Part shown: positions 42,959 through 51,501 of the stretch, one piece after another
How the letters are laid out: each line of letters begins with the position of its first letter
How positions within the stretch are numbered: position 1 is the stretch's first letter
Assembly (NCBI RefSeq): GCF_018613415.1
Contig: NZ_JAGGQG010000003.1
Coordinates: forward strand, 1-64,000
Source: Bacillus sp. ISL-18
GTDB lineage: Bacteria > Bacillota > Bacilli > Bacillales > Cytobacillaceae
Direction: 5' to 3'
DNA length: 64,000 bases
Position numbers and translations under genes: made by a program
Notes under the pieces: model-generated
Told to the model about the DNA's origin: nothing
Database searches by the model: none
The model's input: only the letters and a program-made list of their open reading frames with translations

Positions 42959-44374
42959 TTAGCTGACGTTCTTGATTCGGTCGGCTTTATAATTTAGCGT
43001 TGAATGCCTGCGTCCATAACCAAAGTAAACAAACAATCCGAGCACTAGCCAAATAGCGAAACTAATCCATGATATAGCTGGAAGCTGAAGAGCTAAATAG
43101 CCACAGAATAAGAAAGCGAGAATCGGGATATAGGGTACAAACGGTACACGGAAGCCCGTTTTAGGAGACTGTTTGTTTTTACGAAGGTATAAGATTCCAA
43201 CTGATACAGTCATAAAGGCAAATAATGTACCGATATTCACCAATTCCGCAAGCTTTCCTAATGGAACTAATCCTGCAAAGATTGATACCAATATACAAGT
43301 GATCCAAGAGTTCGCCATTGGTGTTTGCTTCTTTTTATCTACCTTAGAAAATACCTTAGGAAGTAAGCCATCCCGGCTGATTGCATAGAATAAACGTGTT
43401 TGTCCATAAATCATAACTAATAATACTGTCGTGATACCGGCAATAGCTCCTAACGAAATGAAACCTGCCACCCAATCCTGGTGAATGTAGTTAAGAGCAA
43501 ACGCTACAGGGTTTTTAACATCTAGCAGTTGATAAGGAACAATCCCAGTTAATATACCAGATACAAGGATATATAAAACCGTACATACTAACAGTGATGC
43601 AATAATACCAATCGGCATATTTTTTTGTGGATTTTTCACTTCTTCGGCGGCTGTAGCAACAGCGTCAAAACCAATGTAAGCAAAAAAGACTGTAGCTGCA
43701 CCCGTTGTCACACCAGAGAATCCAAACGGCATAAACGGAGTCCAATTACCTGGTTTAACATACCATACTCCCACAACAATAAATAATACGACAACTGCCA
43801 GTTTGATAAGAACCATAATCGTATTTAATCGGGTAGATTTTTTTACGCCTTGTGTTAGTAGCATTGTGATAATGAATACAATTAAGATAGCTGGAACATC
43901 AATAAACGTTCCATTCGCAGGATTATAAGCACTAGTGATAGCTTTAGGAAAATGAATTCCAAACCCTGCTAACAATCCTTGGAAATATCCTGACCACCCG
44001 CTGGCTACTGCTGATGATGCAAGTCCATATTCAAGAATTAAATCCCAGCCTAAAATCCATGCGATGATCTCACCAAATGTAGCATAGCTGTAAGTATAAG
44101 CACTTCCGGAAACTGGAACCGTCGAAGCAAACTCCGCATAACATAAAGCTGCAAATACACAGGCTAACCCTGATATGATAAAGGAAAGGATTAAGGCAGG
44201 ACCTGCATGTTCAGCAGCAGCTACTCCTGTTAGGACAAATATACCCGTTCCAATAATGGCACCAATTCCAAGCATTGATAAATCAAATGCTCCTAACTCT
44301 TTCTTTAAGGTTACATCCCTTCGACCAACTTCTTGAATAAGCTCTTGTATAGATTTCTTTCTAAATAAATTCAT
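42959..44374 (-). CDS. APC-family amino-acid permease (BcaP/YhdG-like)
   Basis: A protein of about 471 residues with 12 transmembrane helices. The family motifs GIGAIIGTGIFVLTGVAAAE and FFAYIGFDAVATAAEEVKNP are typical of APC transporters, with close similarity to the B. subtilis YhdG/YfnA group (branched-chain or broad amino acid uptake). The ATG at 44374 has GAGGGGGG upstream; the longer frame to 44467 has no ribosome site. Single gene with a long upstream intergenic region. Confidence 0.88.
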   Translation of the reverse strand: MNLFRKKSIQELIQEVGRRDVTLKKELGAFDLSMLGIGAIIGTGIFVLTGVAAAEHAGPALILSFIISGLACVFAALCYAEFASTVPVSGSAYTYSYATFGEIIAWILGWDLILEYGLASSAVASGWSGYFQGLLAGFGIHFPKAITSAYNPANGTFIDVPAILIVFIITMLLTQGVKKSTRLNTIMVLIKLAVVVLFIVVGVWYVKPGNWTPFMPFGFSGVTTGAATVFFAYIGFDAVATAAEEVKNPQKNMPIGIIASLLVCTVLYILVSGILTGIVPYQLLDVKNPVAFALNYIHQDWVAGFISLGAIAGITTVLLVMIYGQTRLFYAISRDGLLPKVFSKVDKKKQTPMANSWITCILVSIFAGLVPLGKLAELVNIGTLFAFMTVSVGILYLRKNKQSPKTGFRVPFVPYIPILAFLFCGYLALQLPAISWISFAIWLVLGLFVYFGYGRRHSTLNYKADRIKNVS

Positions 44375-44843
44375 TCTATAACCCCCCTCGGGCTGATTTC
44401 GGAAATTTCTGAAAAAATATTTAAAACTTATATTGGATATAATAATATCATTTTTCAGAAAAAGCAATAAATTTTTAAAAAATAAACTATTTCAAAATAG
44501 TTCCAAGACATTAATTCCCAAAAACACACACTAATTTCACTTGTTTTTTACTATCATCAACTGTTTTACACACTTAATACGTTATTTCAGAAAATCATTA
44601 TATATATATTAAAAAATAAAAAGAATGAACTTTTTATTTTTTTTCAGTGCTTTTCCGAACGAACAAATCTCTGTCCCATGTAAGATATTTACGACATTCT
44701 TAATTGAAGCTTGAAAAACATTGACATACGAGAAAATATAGTGTAATATTAATTTTTGTGCCTCACAAATAAACAGTAACTTGTAATAGAGAAGATAATG
44801 CAATGTAAGAATTTTTTTTCTGGCATTCTGCTTATGTTTTAAG
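44375..44843. other. AT-rich intergenic region, no gene seen
   Basis: Very AT-rich sequence between the permease start and the structured RNA. A minus-strand frame at 44609-44803 has no ribosome site and low-complexity codons, so it is not called. Confidence 0.6.
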
Positions 44844-44964
44844 ATAAAAACTTATTCACACTGGATCGGCTTCGGAGCCGTTAGGATGTAAGAGAGGTAG
44901 GGCTTACATCGTTTAGGTATAAAACCATCAGGTGGAAGAATAACCGCGGCAAACTTGTTTTTAT
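44844..44964 (+). ncRNA. candidate structured RNA (closing stem plus three hairpins)
   Basis: ATAAAAAC (44844-44851) pairs with GTTTTTAT (44957-44964). Inside are CGGCT-TCGG-AGCCG (44867-44880), GATGTAAG...CTTACATC (44885-44910, loop AGAGGTAGGG) and GTTTAGGT...ACC...AAAC (44911-44954). Purine-rich unpaired blocks and GC content above the surroundings look like a conserved RNA. The strand is uncertain because stems are symmetric; plus was chosen for the UUCG-like loop. No plus-strand gene follows, so it would stand alone. I could not match a known family. Confidence 0.5.
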
Positions 44965-45072
44965 TAACAATTACAATAAATTGAATTTTTACCTTGCAAT
45001 GGCTGATAGTAATTAACACACCCATTCACAAGTTACAATAGGTTCTAACTAAATGAATCTTTTTTTAAAAAA

Positions 45073-45101
45073 GAAGGCAGAGGGATATTTCCTCTGCCTT
45101 C
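45073..45101 (-). terminator. second terminator after the C39-like peptidase
   Basis: GAAGGCAGAGG / CCTCTGCCTTC stem followed on the minus strand by TTTTTTA. Confidence 0.75.
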
Positions 45102-45122
45102 GTCCAATTTCATCGATAAAAT

Positions 45123-45156
45123 AAAGAGTCCTGTACATAAAATACAGGACTCTTTA
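45123..45156 (-). terminator. first terminator after the C39-like peptidase
   Basis: AAAGAGTCCTGTA / TACAGGACTCTTT stem immediately behind the stop codon. Confidence 0.85.
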
Positions 45157-45903
45157 TTAATTTTTTATAAAGATCGCTTGCTTGCCCATCTGTTCCCAAG
45201 CCTTTATGAAGTTCTCACGATTTAATTTCATATTCTTTCCACCGTATGGATTATTTATATAAATAGAATTTTCATCATATCCAGTTACAGCCACACTATG
45301 TTCTCTAAAAGTAATTTTAACTTTCCCCTGAGGTGTATCCCAGGTTTGAAAAACAGAGATTGGTGCAAAGCTTGACGTGGTAATAATCCAGACAGGATGC
45401 CCTTGTCCTACCTCTTTTAAAATGTCAGAAAATGGTTTACCTGTTAGATTTACAGCTCTGTCTCCGGCATATTTCTTCGTTAATTCGAATACAGGTCCAT
45501 TATAAACTCCAAGTCCCGGTCCATGAGCCATATCTCCGACAAATCCGATATTAGGATTTCCTTTTTTGCCATTACTATAGGTGAACGGGACTGTTTTAAT
45601 TTGTTCAGCTAACTCATTCTTTGTTACCTTTATACTAGCATAATTTAGAATCATCGCAAGGCTGGTCACCTCACAGCCGTTATAAAGCAATGGTGCATCC
45701 ATTTGCTTAATTAATGGTACATCCAATATGATACTATCTGGTAATTTGGGAGCTTCCTTCGCCTGAAGTTCCACTTCCCGTACTTTTAGAGGAACTGCTT
45801 CCCAAACCTTTGCAGCTGCTTGCCTCTCAGATACGACCGCATAAATCGTCCTTACACCAACAGCGGACAGTAAGAGAATTCCAATGAGAATTAGAAATTT
45901 TTT
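45157..45903 (-). CDS. C39-like peptidase family protein (exported)
   Basis: A protein of about 248 residues with an N-terminal helix (residues 3-24), then a papain-like C39 domain: catalytic Cys in LYNGCEVTSLAMILNYA, His in FREHSVAVTGYD and Asn/Asp in YINNPYGG. It is similar to YvpB-type extracytoplasmic proteins of Bacillus. No peptide transporter adjoins, so this is not an obvious bacteriocin exporter. The open frame reaches 45984; the ATG at 45903 gives a clean signal anchor, but its ribosome site is poor and the start is uncertain. Confidence 0.8.
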   Translation of the reverse strand, partial: KKFLILIGILLLSAVGVRTIYAVVSERQAAAKVWEAVPLKVREVELQAKEAPKLPDSIILDVPLIKQMDAPLLYNGCEVTSLAMILNYASIKVTKNELAEQIKTVPFTYSNGKKGNPNIGFVGDMAHGPGLGVYNGPVFELTKKYAGDRAVNLTGKPFSDILKEVGQGHPVWIITTSSFAPISVFQTWDTPQGKVKITFREHSVAVTGYDENSIYINNPYGGKNMKLNRENFIKAWEQMGKQAIFIKN

Positions 45904-46046
45904 CATATGCAGATAAACCATTCCTTGTTGAATTCTTTGCTGATCTTGATAAACTAGTAAGTTACTACTATATAACCATACCAAATTTTACTTTTTGGAT
46001 AAAGGAAAATTATTACCAGCTATTATTATATTTGCCTTTTCTTAAT

Positions 46047-46078
46047 TTAACCTTAAAAAAAACCCCCTTTCTTAAAGG
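46047..46078 (-). terminator. terminator after the small ThrE-type subunit
   Basis: On the minus strand, a CTCCTTT / AAAGGGG stem followed by T8. Confidence 0.7.
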
Positions 46079-46530
46079 AGATTTTTTGATTTTATTCTAT
46101 CTTGTTTTATTTTTTTTGCAATCTGATTAATGACTTCTGAAAAGACTAAACCAAAAGCAATTGAACCTGACAACATCAGGACTTTTGCGGCGAGTGCAAT
46201 CGCATCATTATAATTATTTTCAACAATATTTCTCATCGCGTCATACGCTAGCCCGCCAGGAACTAATGGAATAATACCGGCAACACTAAAAATGATCACG
46301 GGCATCTTATAAATTTTCGCCATCTCTTGGCTGAGGAGCGCAATAAAAATCGTTGCAGCCAAAGTTGCCACGATCGGATCCTGTGAATATTCCACAAGAA
46401 GAAAATAAATTAACCATCCGCCCATTCCGATTAGACCGCATTTTAGTAAGGATTCCTTTGGTGCATTAAACAGGATCCCAAACGCTGCTGTAGCAAGAAA
46501 ACTGGTTATAACTTGTGAAAAGATGGTCAT
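46072..46530 (-). CDS. threonine/serine exporter family, small subunit (YjjB-type)
   Basis: A 152-residue membrane protein with four or five helices, including the family phrase IPLVPGGLAYDAMRNIVENNYNDA. It corresponds to the C-terminal half of ThrE transporters (DUF3815/YjjB). It pairs with the gene at 46548-47312, 17 nt upstream. ATG with GGAGGTAAACGAGG. Confidence 0.88.
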   Translation of the reverse strand: MTIFSQVITSFLATAAFGILFNAPKESLLKCGLIGMGGWLIYFLLVEYSQDPIVATLAATIFIALLSQEMAKIYKMPVIIFSVAGIIPLVPGGLAYDAMRNIVENNYNDAIALAAKVLMLSGSIAFGLVFSEVINQIAKKIKQDRIKSKNLL

Positions 46531-46547
46531 CCTCGTTTACCTCCAGG

Positions 46548-47312
46548 CTATAAAAATGATAATACAAACGCAATTCCGGCCCCAATCGCAAACGCCGTCA
46601 AAAAAGCTTCAGCCCCTTTTGACAGACCAGATACCAAATGTCCCGCCATTAGATCCCGAATGGCATTGGTAACTAACAGCCCAGGCACCAGCGTCATGAC
46701 GGAACCAATGATAATCGTGTCTAATTTATGCCCCACACCGGTTCTTACAAATAATAATGAAAGTAATCCGATTACGAATGAAGCTAAAAACTCTGAAAAG
46801 AACTTAATTGGCACAAAACGATGAAAGGCAATAAAACTTATATACCCTGCCCCGCCAGAAATCATTGCGGGGATAAAATCATTCCATCCCCCGTTAAACA
46901 TAATCATAAAACAACCACTGGCAAGCGATGCAGCGGCTGCCTGGTAGGCAAAAGGAAAAGTGACATTTAACTCTTCGATGTCCTTTAATTTGCGCAAGGC
47001 TGCCTCTAAATCCAATTCTCCGCTGCTAATACTACGCGAAATACTATTCACCATGGCAACCTTTTTTAAATCTGTTGACCGCTCTGATATTCGGATCAGT
47101 TTTGTTTTTGTGGGCTCTGACCCCTCCGCTGAGAAAATAATCCCCGTTGGAGTAACATAACTGTGAGACTTTTCAATGCCAAAGGAAGCGGCTATCCGCA
47201 TCATGGTGTCTTCAACCCTATAGGTTTCCCCACCGCTTTGTAGCATAATTTTCCCTGCAAGCAGGCATACTTCCATAATTTCATAAGTTTGTTCAACCAC
47301 CATTTTCTCCAT
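46548..47312 (-). CDS. threonine/serine exporter family, large subunit (YjjP-type)
   Basis: A 254-residue protein. The N-terminal cytoplasmic part has LAGKIMLQSGGETYRVEDTM (DUF1212/ThrE signature), followed by five helices with TLVPGLLVTNAIRDLMAGHL. Together with the next gene it would form a split ThrE-type exporter for small organic anions or amino acids (threonine, serine, possibly succinate). Confidence 0.88.
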   Translation of the reverse strand: MEKMVVEQTYEIMEVCLLAGKIMLQSGGETYRVEDTMMRIAASFGIEKSHSYVTPTGIIFSAEGSEPTKTKLIRISERSTDLKKVAMVNSISRSISSGELDLEAALRKLKDIEELNVTFPFAYQAAAASLASGCFMIMFNGGWNDFIPAMISGGAGYISFIAFHRFVPIKFFSEFLASFVIGLLSLLFVRTGVGHKLDTIIIGSVMTLVPGLLVTNAIRDLMAGHLVSGLSKGAEAFLTAFAIGAGIAFVLSFL

Positions 47313-47672
47313 CTATTCATTCACCACATATTTCAACATTTAATATCTAGTTTAAAACAAAAGAAGGATTGGAAGCAATAACTCAAAAAAAACAACCAGC
47401 CCTTAAAGGTATAAATTCCCCCGGTTATACTTGTTCTTCCATATCGCTACATATAAAGTTCCTTTTTGACAAAAAATGAGATATGGCTGGTCTTTAAAGC
47501 ATTTACCTATACTATTTCCACAGGTATAAAAACATCTTTATAAGAAAAAAGGTTTTAACTCAATAATTTTTTCATGTACAATTACGTTATAGGAAAAATT
47601 TTTTCATATTTTTATTATTAGGCATTTTTTTAGTCGAAAAAATTTCTATTTAATAATGAAGGAGATTGTCTA
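47313..47672. other. intergenic region upstream of gntK
   Basis: A 360-nt divergent control region. It holds a CCATATC...GATATGG inverted repeat (47450-47485) and two RpiR-type palindromes (listed separately). No gene seen. Confidence 0.6.
47593..47605. promoter_or_regulatory. gluconate operator, gntK copy 1
   Basis: GAAAAATTTTTTC, an AT-rich palindrome shared with the rpiR/gnd and gntP promoters. A half-like copy GAAAAAATTTC is at 47636-47646. Confidence 0.5.
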
Positions 47673-49217
47673 ATGGATAACCTATCTTACTATCTTGGCG
47701 TTGATATTGGAACAACTAGTACAAAGGCAGTACTTTATAAAGATAAAGGAACAGTCTTAAGTATGCACCATGTGGAATATCCACTCTTTAGCCCAACCCC
47801 CTCGGTTGCCGAGCAAGACCCAGATGAAATTTTCCGCGCAGTAGTGGAAACAATCAAAGTCGCGATTAGCAAGGGTGAAATTGATTCAAAGAAAATTAAA
47901 CTTGTCTCTTTTAGCTCTGCCATGCATAGTGTCATTGCCATGAGTGATGAAAATAAACCGCTTACCCGCTGTATAACATGGGCAGACAGCCGGGCAACTG
48001 CCTGGGCTGAAACGATTAAAAACGATCTTAATGGACTTGCAATCTATCGAAGGACTGGGACTCCGGTTCACCCGATGTCACCACTTTGTAAAATTACTTG
48101 GCTGCGCCACGACAAGCCTGAACTCTTTAAGCAGACCAGTAAATTTATCGGGATAAAGGAGTATGTATTCTACAAGCTATTTGGCAAATATGTCATCGAC
48201 TATTCAATTGCATCGGCAACTGGAATGTTTAATCTTGAACAGCTTGCTTGGGATGCGGAGGCCTTAGAAGTAGCAGGAATTAGCCGCGATAAACTAGCTG
48301 AGCCTGTCCCGACTACCTATTATTTAACAGGCTTAAAACAGCCATTTGCGGCAGAGCTGGGCCTGCCTACTGAAACACCTTTTGTAGTTGGCGCAAGTGA
48401 TGGAGTTCTTTCCAATTTAGGCGTTAATGCGATTGACCCTGGTGTCGTTGCTGTTACGATTGGAACAAGCGGGGCCATCCGGACGGTAACGGATCGACCG
48501 GTTACAGATCCAAAAGGAAGAATTTTTTGCTATGCACTGACAGAGAATCATTGGGTTGTTGGCGGTCCGGTTAACAACGGCGGCATGACCTTCCGGTGGG
48601 TGCGCGACCAGCTTGCCTCAAGCGAAGTAGAAACTGCGAAGCGGTTGGGCATTGACCCCTATGAAGTATTAACCAAAATTGCCTCCAGAGTTACTCCGGG
48701 TGCTGATGGTCTTATTTTCCATCCTTATTTGGCAGGGGAACGTGCACCGCTTTGGAATGCCCATGCAAGAGGGTCCTTTTTCGGCCTTGGACTTCATCAC
48801 AAAAAGGAACATATGATTCGCGCGGTATTAGAAGGTGTCATTTTAAATTTATATTCTGTCTTACTTGCACTTCAGGAGATTATTGGCGTTCCCACCAAGA
48901 TTCAAGCAACTGGAGGCTTTGCCCGATCGGAATTATGGCGGCAGATGATGGCTGATATTTTCAATCAAGAGGTTGTTGTCCCAGAAAGCTTTGAAAGTTC
49001 ATGTCTTGGTGCTATCGTTCTCGGTATGTATGCATTGGGGGAAATTGAGGACTTTTCGATTATGTCTGAATTAGTGGGCTCAACCCATACCCATCAGCCA
49101 ATTGAAAGTAATGTAGAAATTTATAATGACCTAACCCCAATCTATATCCGTGTCTCCCGTGTTTTAGAAAATGAATATGGTCCAATTACAAGTTTTCAAG
49201 AGAAATGGATAAATTAG
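47673..49217 (+). CDS. gntK: gluconokinase
   Basis: A 514-residue FGGY-family sugar kinase that phosphorylates gluconate to 6-phosphogluconate. N-terminal ATPase motif YYLGVDIGTTSTKAVLY; the substrate/ATP region has VTIGTSGAIR and, in the C-terminal domain, GGFARSELWRQMMADIF. Strong AAGGAGATT site. It is the first gene of a gluconate module with gnd, gntP and an RpiR-type regulator. Confidence 0.93.
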   Translation: MDNLSYYLGVDIGTTSTKAVLYKDKGTVLSMHHVEYPLFSPTPSVAEQDPDEIFRAVVETIKVAISKGEIDSKKIKLVSFSSAMHSVIAMSDENKPLTRCITWADSRATAWAETIKNDLNGLAIYRRTGTPVHPMSPLCKITWLRHDKPELFKQTSKFIGIKEYVFYKLFGKYVIDYSIASATGMFNLEQLAWDAEALEVAGISRDKLAEPVPTTYYLTGLKQPFAAELGLPTETPFVVGASDGVLSNLGVNAIDPGVVAVTIGTSGAIRTVTDRPVTDPKGRIFCYALTENHWVVGGPVNNGGMTFRWVRDQLASSEVETAKRLGIDPYEVLTKIASRVTPGADGLIFHPYLAGERAPLWNAHARGSFFGLGLHHKKEHMIRAVLEGVILNLYSVLLALQEIIGVPTKIQATGGFARSELWRQMMADIFNQEVVVPESFESSCLGAIVLGMYALGEIEDFSIMSELVGSTHTHQPIESNVEIYNDLTPIYIRVSRVLENEYGPITSFQEKWIN

Positions 49218-49494
49218 AAAAGCGTAGGCGCCCTGGTCAGCGGCGTATGGCCTGGAGTGCTCCAACTGAGATAAAGGAAAGTCGAAAAGCGGAGGCGCCT
49301 TGATCAGGGGCGACAGGCATAAGACGAGCCGGCGAGAAGGCTGCTCTTTAGCCTTCTTGACGGATTGGCTTATGACCCCGAGCCCCTAGGCGCTGGAGCT
49401 AGACAACACGAAGAGCGACAGCGATTCGATGTTGACTTATCGTAGGGCGGAGCGCGAAGGACACTAGCCGCTAGGGCGCTGGAGCTGGACAATT
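49217..49494. repeat. nested Bacillaceae interspersed repeat (AAAAGCGGAGGCGCC...GGCGCTGGAGCTAGACA)
   Basis: An outer element begins at 49217 (AAAAGCGTAGGCGCC) and ends with GGCGCTGGAGCTGGACA near 49475-49492. Inside it, at about 49270-49404, is a complete second element with AAAAGCGGAGGCGCC, a hairpin GAAGGCTGCTCTTTAGCCTTC, and GGCGCTGGAGCTAGACA. So one copy has inserted in another, or a tandem rearrangement has occurred. No protein is encoded. Confidence 0.75.
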
Positions 49495-49519
49495 TTCAAA
49501 GTTTATACTTTCTAAAAAA

Positions 49520-49552
49520 AGAAGCATCCGGCTAGTGCCGGATGCTTTTTTA
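49520..49552. terminator. bidirectional terminator between the repeat and gnd
   Basis: GCATCCGGC / GCCGGATGC stem with T-runs on both sides. Confidence 0.85.
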
Positions 49553-49560
49553 CTTGCCTG

Positions 49561-50457
49561 TTATTTCGTTTCTACTGCATGGCCGCCAAATTCATTTCGT
49601 AAAGCGGCGACAACTTTACCAGTAAACGTATCTTCCTCTAATGAGCGATATCGCATCATTAGTGACAAGGCTGTTACAGGCATTGCAGCTTGAAGTTCAA
49701 GAGCAGTTTCAATTGTCCATTTTCCTTCTCCTGAAGAATGCATAACCCCTTTAATAGAATCGAGTTTCGGATCTTTTGAAAAGGCGTTTTCTGTTAGTTC
49801 CATCAGCCAAGAGCGGATGACGGAACCATTATTCCAAACGCGCGCAACCTTTTCATAATCAAAGTCAAAATCACTTTTTTCCAAAACTTCAAACCCTTCT
49901 GCTATTGCCTGCATCATTCCATACTCTATTCCATTATGAATCATTTTTAAGAAATGGCCGCTGCCGCTCTTTCCCGCATACAAATAGCCATTTTCTACAT
50001 TAATATCACGAATAACCGGCTCAATTGTGCTAAATATCTCTTTATTCCCGCCTATCATCATACAGGCACCTTCCCTAGCACCTGCCATACCGCCGCTCGT
50101 ACCAGCGTCGAAGAAATGGATGCCCTTATCACCAAGTTCTGTTCCCCTTCGGATAGAGTCCTTATAGTGTGAATTTCCACCATCAATAACTATATCACCT
50201 TCTGCCAGCACGCCCTTAAGCTCCTCAACCACTTGTTCAGTGATGGGCCCAGAAGGAACCATTATCCATATGATTCTTGGCGAGGAAAGCTGATTAACAA
50301 GTGCAGAAATAGACTCCACACCAATCGCTCCATCTCCGCTTAGTTTTTTTACAGCTTCCTTATTTACGTCAAACGCGACTACTCGATGATTATTTTCCAT
50401 TATATTAAGTGCAAGATTAAAACCCATTTTTCCTAATCCTATTAATCCGATTTCCAT
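49561..50457 (-). CDS. gnd: 6-phosphogluconate dehydrogenase, short (YqeC-type)
   Basis: A 298-residue decarboxylating dehydrogenase that turns 6-phosphogluconate into ribulose-5-phosphate. The Rossmann motif is IGLIGLGKMGFNLALN. The catalytic region has GTSGGMAGAREGACMMIGG and the Lys in GSGHFLKMIHNGIEYGMMQ. The short length fits the NAD-preferring YqeC group, not the 470-residue GntZ. ATG with GGAGG. It is divergent from the RpiR-type regulator, with shared palindromes between them. Confidence 0.92.
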   Translation of the reverse strand: MEIGLIGLGKMGFNLALNIMENNHRVVAFDVNKEAVKKLSGDGAIGVESISALVNQLSSPRIIWIMVPSGPITEQVVEELKGVLAEGDIVIDGGNSHYKDSIRRGTELGDKGIHFFDAGTSGGMAGAREGACMMIGGNKEIFSTIEPVIRDINVENGYLYAGKSGSGHFLKMIHNGIEYGMMQAIAEGFEVLEKSDFDFDYEKVARVWNNGSVIRSWLMELTENAFSKDPKLDSIKGVMHSSGEGKWTIETALELQAAMPVTALSLMMRYRSLEEDTFTGKVVAALRNEFGGHAVETK

Positions 50458-50532
50458 GAGTAAAACCTCCGAAATAAATTTTTCTTGATAATTACATTAT
50501 ATGAAAATTTATTTCTTAAATCAAATATTACC

Positions 50533-50550
50533 TGAAAAAATATTTTTTCA
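50533..50550. promoter_or_regulatory. perfect 18-bp palindrome, gnd/rpiR divergent promoter
   Basis: TGAAAAAATATTTTTTCA is fully self-complementary. A GAAAATTTC palindrome follows at 50551-50559 and related TGAAAATTTATTTC lies at 50502-50515. It is the best operator candidate for the regulator at 50607. Confidence 0.65.
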
Positions 50551-50606
50551 GAAAATTTCATGCTATACTAAAGATACGATTTTTTTTATAGAGAGGAAAA
50601 CAAGTT

Positions 50607-51452
50607 ATGGTTCAAAACTGTCTGGGAAAAATACGATCTTATTATGCTCGGCTTAGTGAAAAAGAAAAAAAAGTTGCAGATTATATCTTGGAAAATCCTG
50701 ATAAAATTATTCATAATACCATCAATGAAGTTGCCGAGGATTTGCAAGTGGCTGATGCTACTGTATTCCGCTTTTGCAAGCGAATTGGCTTTAAGGGTTA
50801 TCAAGCCATGAAAATTGCTCTTGCTTCTGAAATCATTGAACCCATTCAGCAGATTCATGAGGAAATAAATGAAAACGATAATGAAAAAACGGTGGCCGAT
50901 AAGATTTTCCATTCAAATATCAGAACGTTAGAAAACACCTTACAAATCCTTGATGAAACTTCTATTCAAAAAGCAGTTGGTCTGCTGATGAAGGCCAAAC
51001 GGGTTGAATTTTACGGTACTGGTGGATCAAATGTGGTAGCAATGGACGCTTTTCATAAATTTGTACGGACCGGAATTAAAGCGTTTGCATTTATTGATAC
51101 GCATTTCCAACTGATGTCTGCTTCACAATTAGGAGAAAATGACGTTGCTGTGGTGATCTCCCACTCTGGCACAAATAAAGACACTCTCAATGTATTAAAG
51201 ACGGCTAAAAAAAATGGGGCAAAAACAATTGGCATCACAAGTTATCCAAAATCGCCAATTTGCCAGTATTCAGATGTAGCACTTTTTACTAGTTCAGAAG
51301 AAACAGAATACCGTTCCGAAGCACTCTCATCCAGAATTGCCCAATTAAGCCTTATTGACGCGCTCTATGTAAATATAATGATCCTTAATAAAGAAAAAGC
51401 AAAACATTCATTAGGAAAAGTAAGAGAAGCGATATCCGATACAAGAATTTAG
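50607..51452 (+). CDS. MurR/RpiR-family transcriptional regulator of the gluconate genes
   Basis: A 281-residue regulator: HTH_6 N-terminal domain (about 1-77; LSEKEKKVADYILENPD, then VADATVFRFCKRIGFKGYQ) and a SIS sugar-phosphate-binding domain (about 120-260; FYGTGGSNVVAMDAFHKFVR, ISHSGTNKDTLNVLK). Its effector is probably 6-phosphogluconate, inferred from neighbours. ATG with GAGAGGAAAAC. It takes the place of the unrelated GntR of B. subtilis. Confidence 0.9.
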   Translation: MVQNCLGKIRSYYARLSEKEKKVADYILENPDKIIHNTINEVAEDLQVADATVFRFCKRIGFKGYQAMKIALASEIIEPIQQIHEEINENDNEKTVADKIFHSNIRTLENTLQILDETSIQKAVGLLMKAKRVEFYGTGGSNVVAMDAFHKFVRTGIKAFAFIDTHFQLMSASQLGENDVAVVISHSGTNKDTLNVLKTAKKNGAKTIGITSYPKSPICQYSDVALFTSSEETEYRSEALSSRIAQLSLIDALYVNIMILNKEKAKHSLGKVREAISDTRI

Positions 51453-51469
51453 TTTTTTCATTCATATTG

Positions 51470-51498
51470 AAAGAGGATGACCTAAGGCCATCCTCTTT
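51470..51498. terminator. terminator between rpiR-type gene and gntP
   Basis: AAAGAGGATGACC / GGCCATCCTCTTT stem with TTTT downstream; shared by convergent genes. Confidence 0.85.
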
Positions 51499-51501
51499 AT
51501 T

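Noticed and set aside
44609..44803. Minus-strand 64-codon open frame
   Set aside because: Low-complexity AT-rich codons and no ribosome site.
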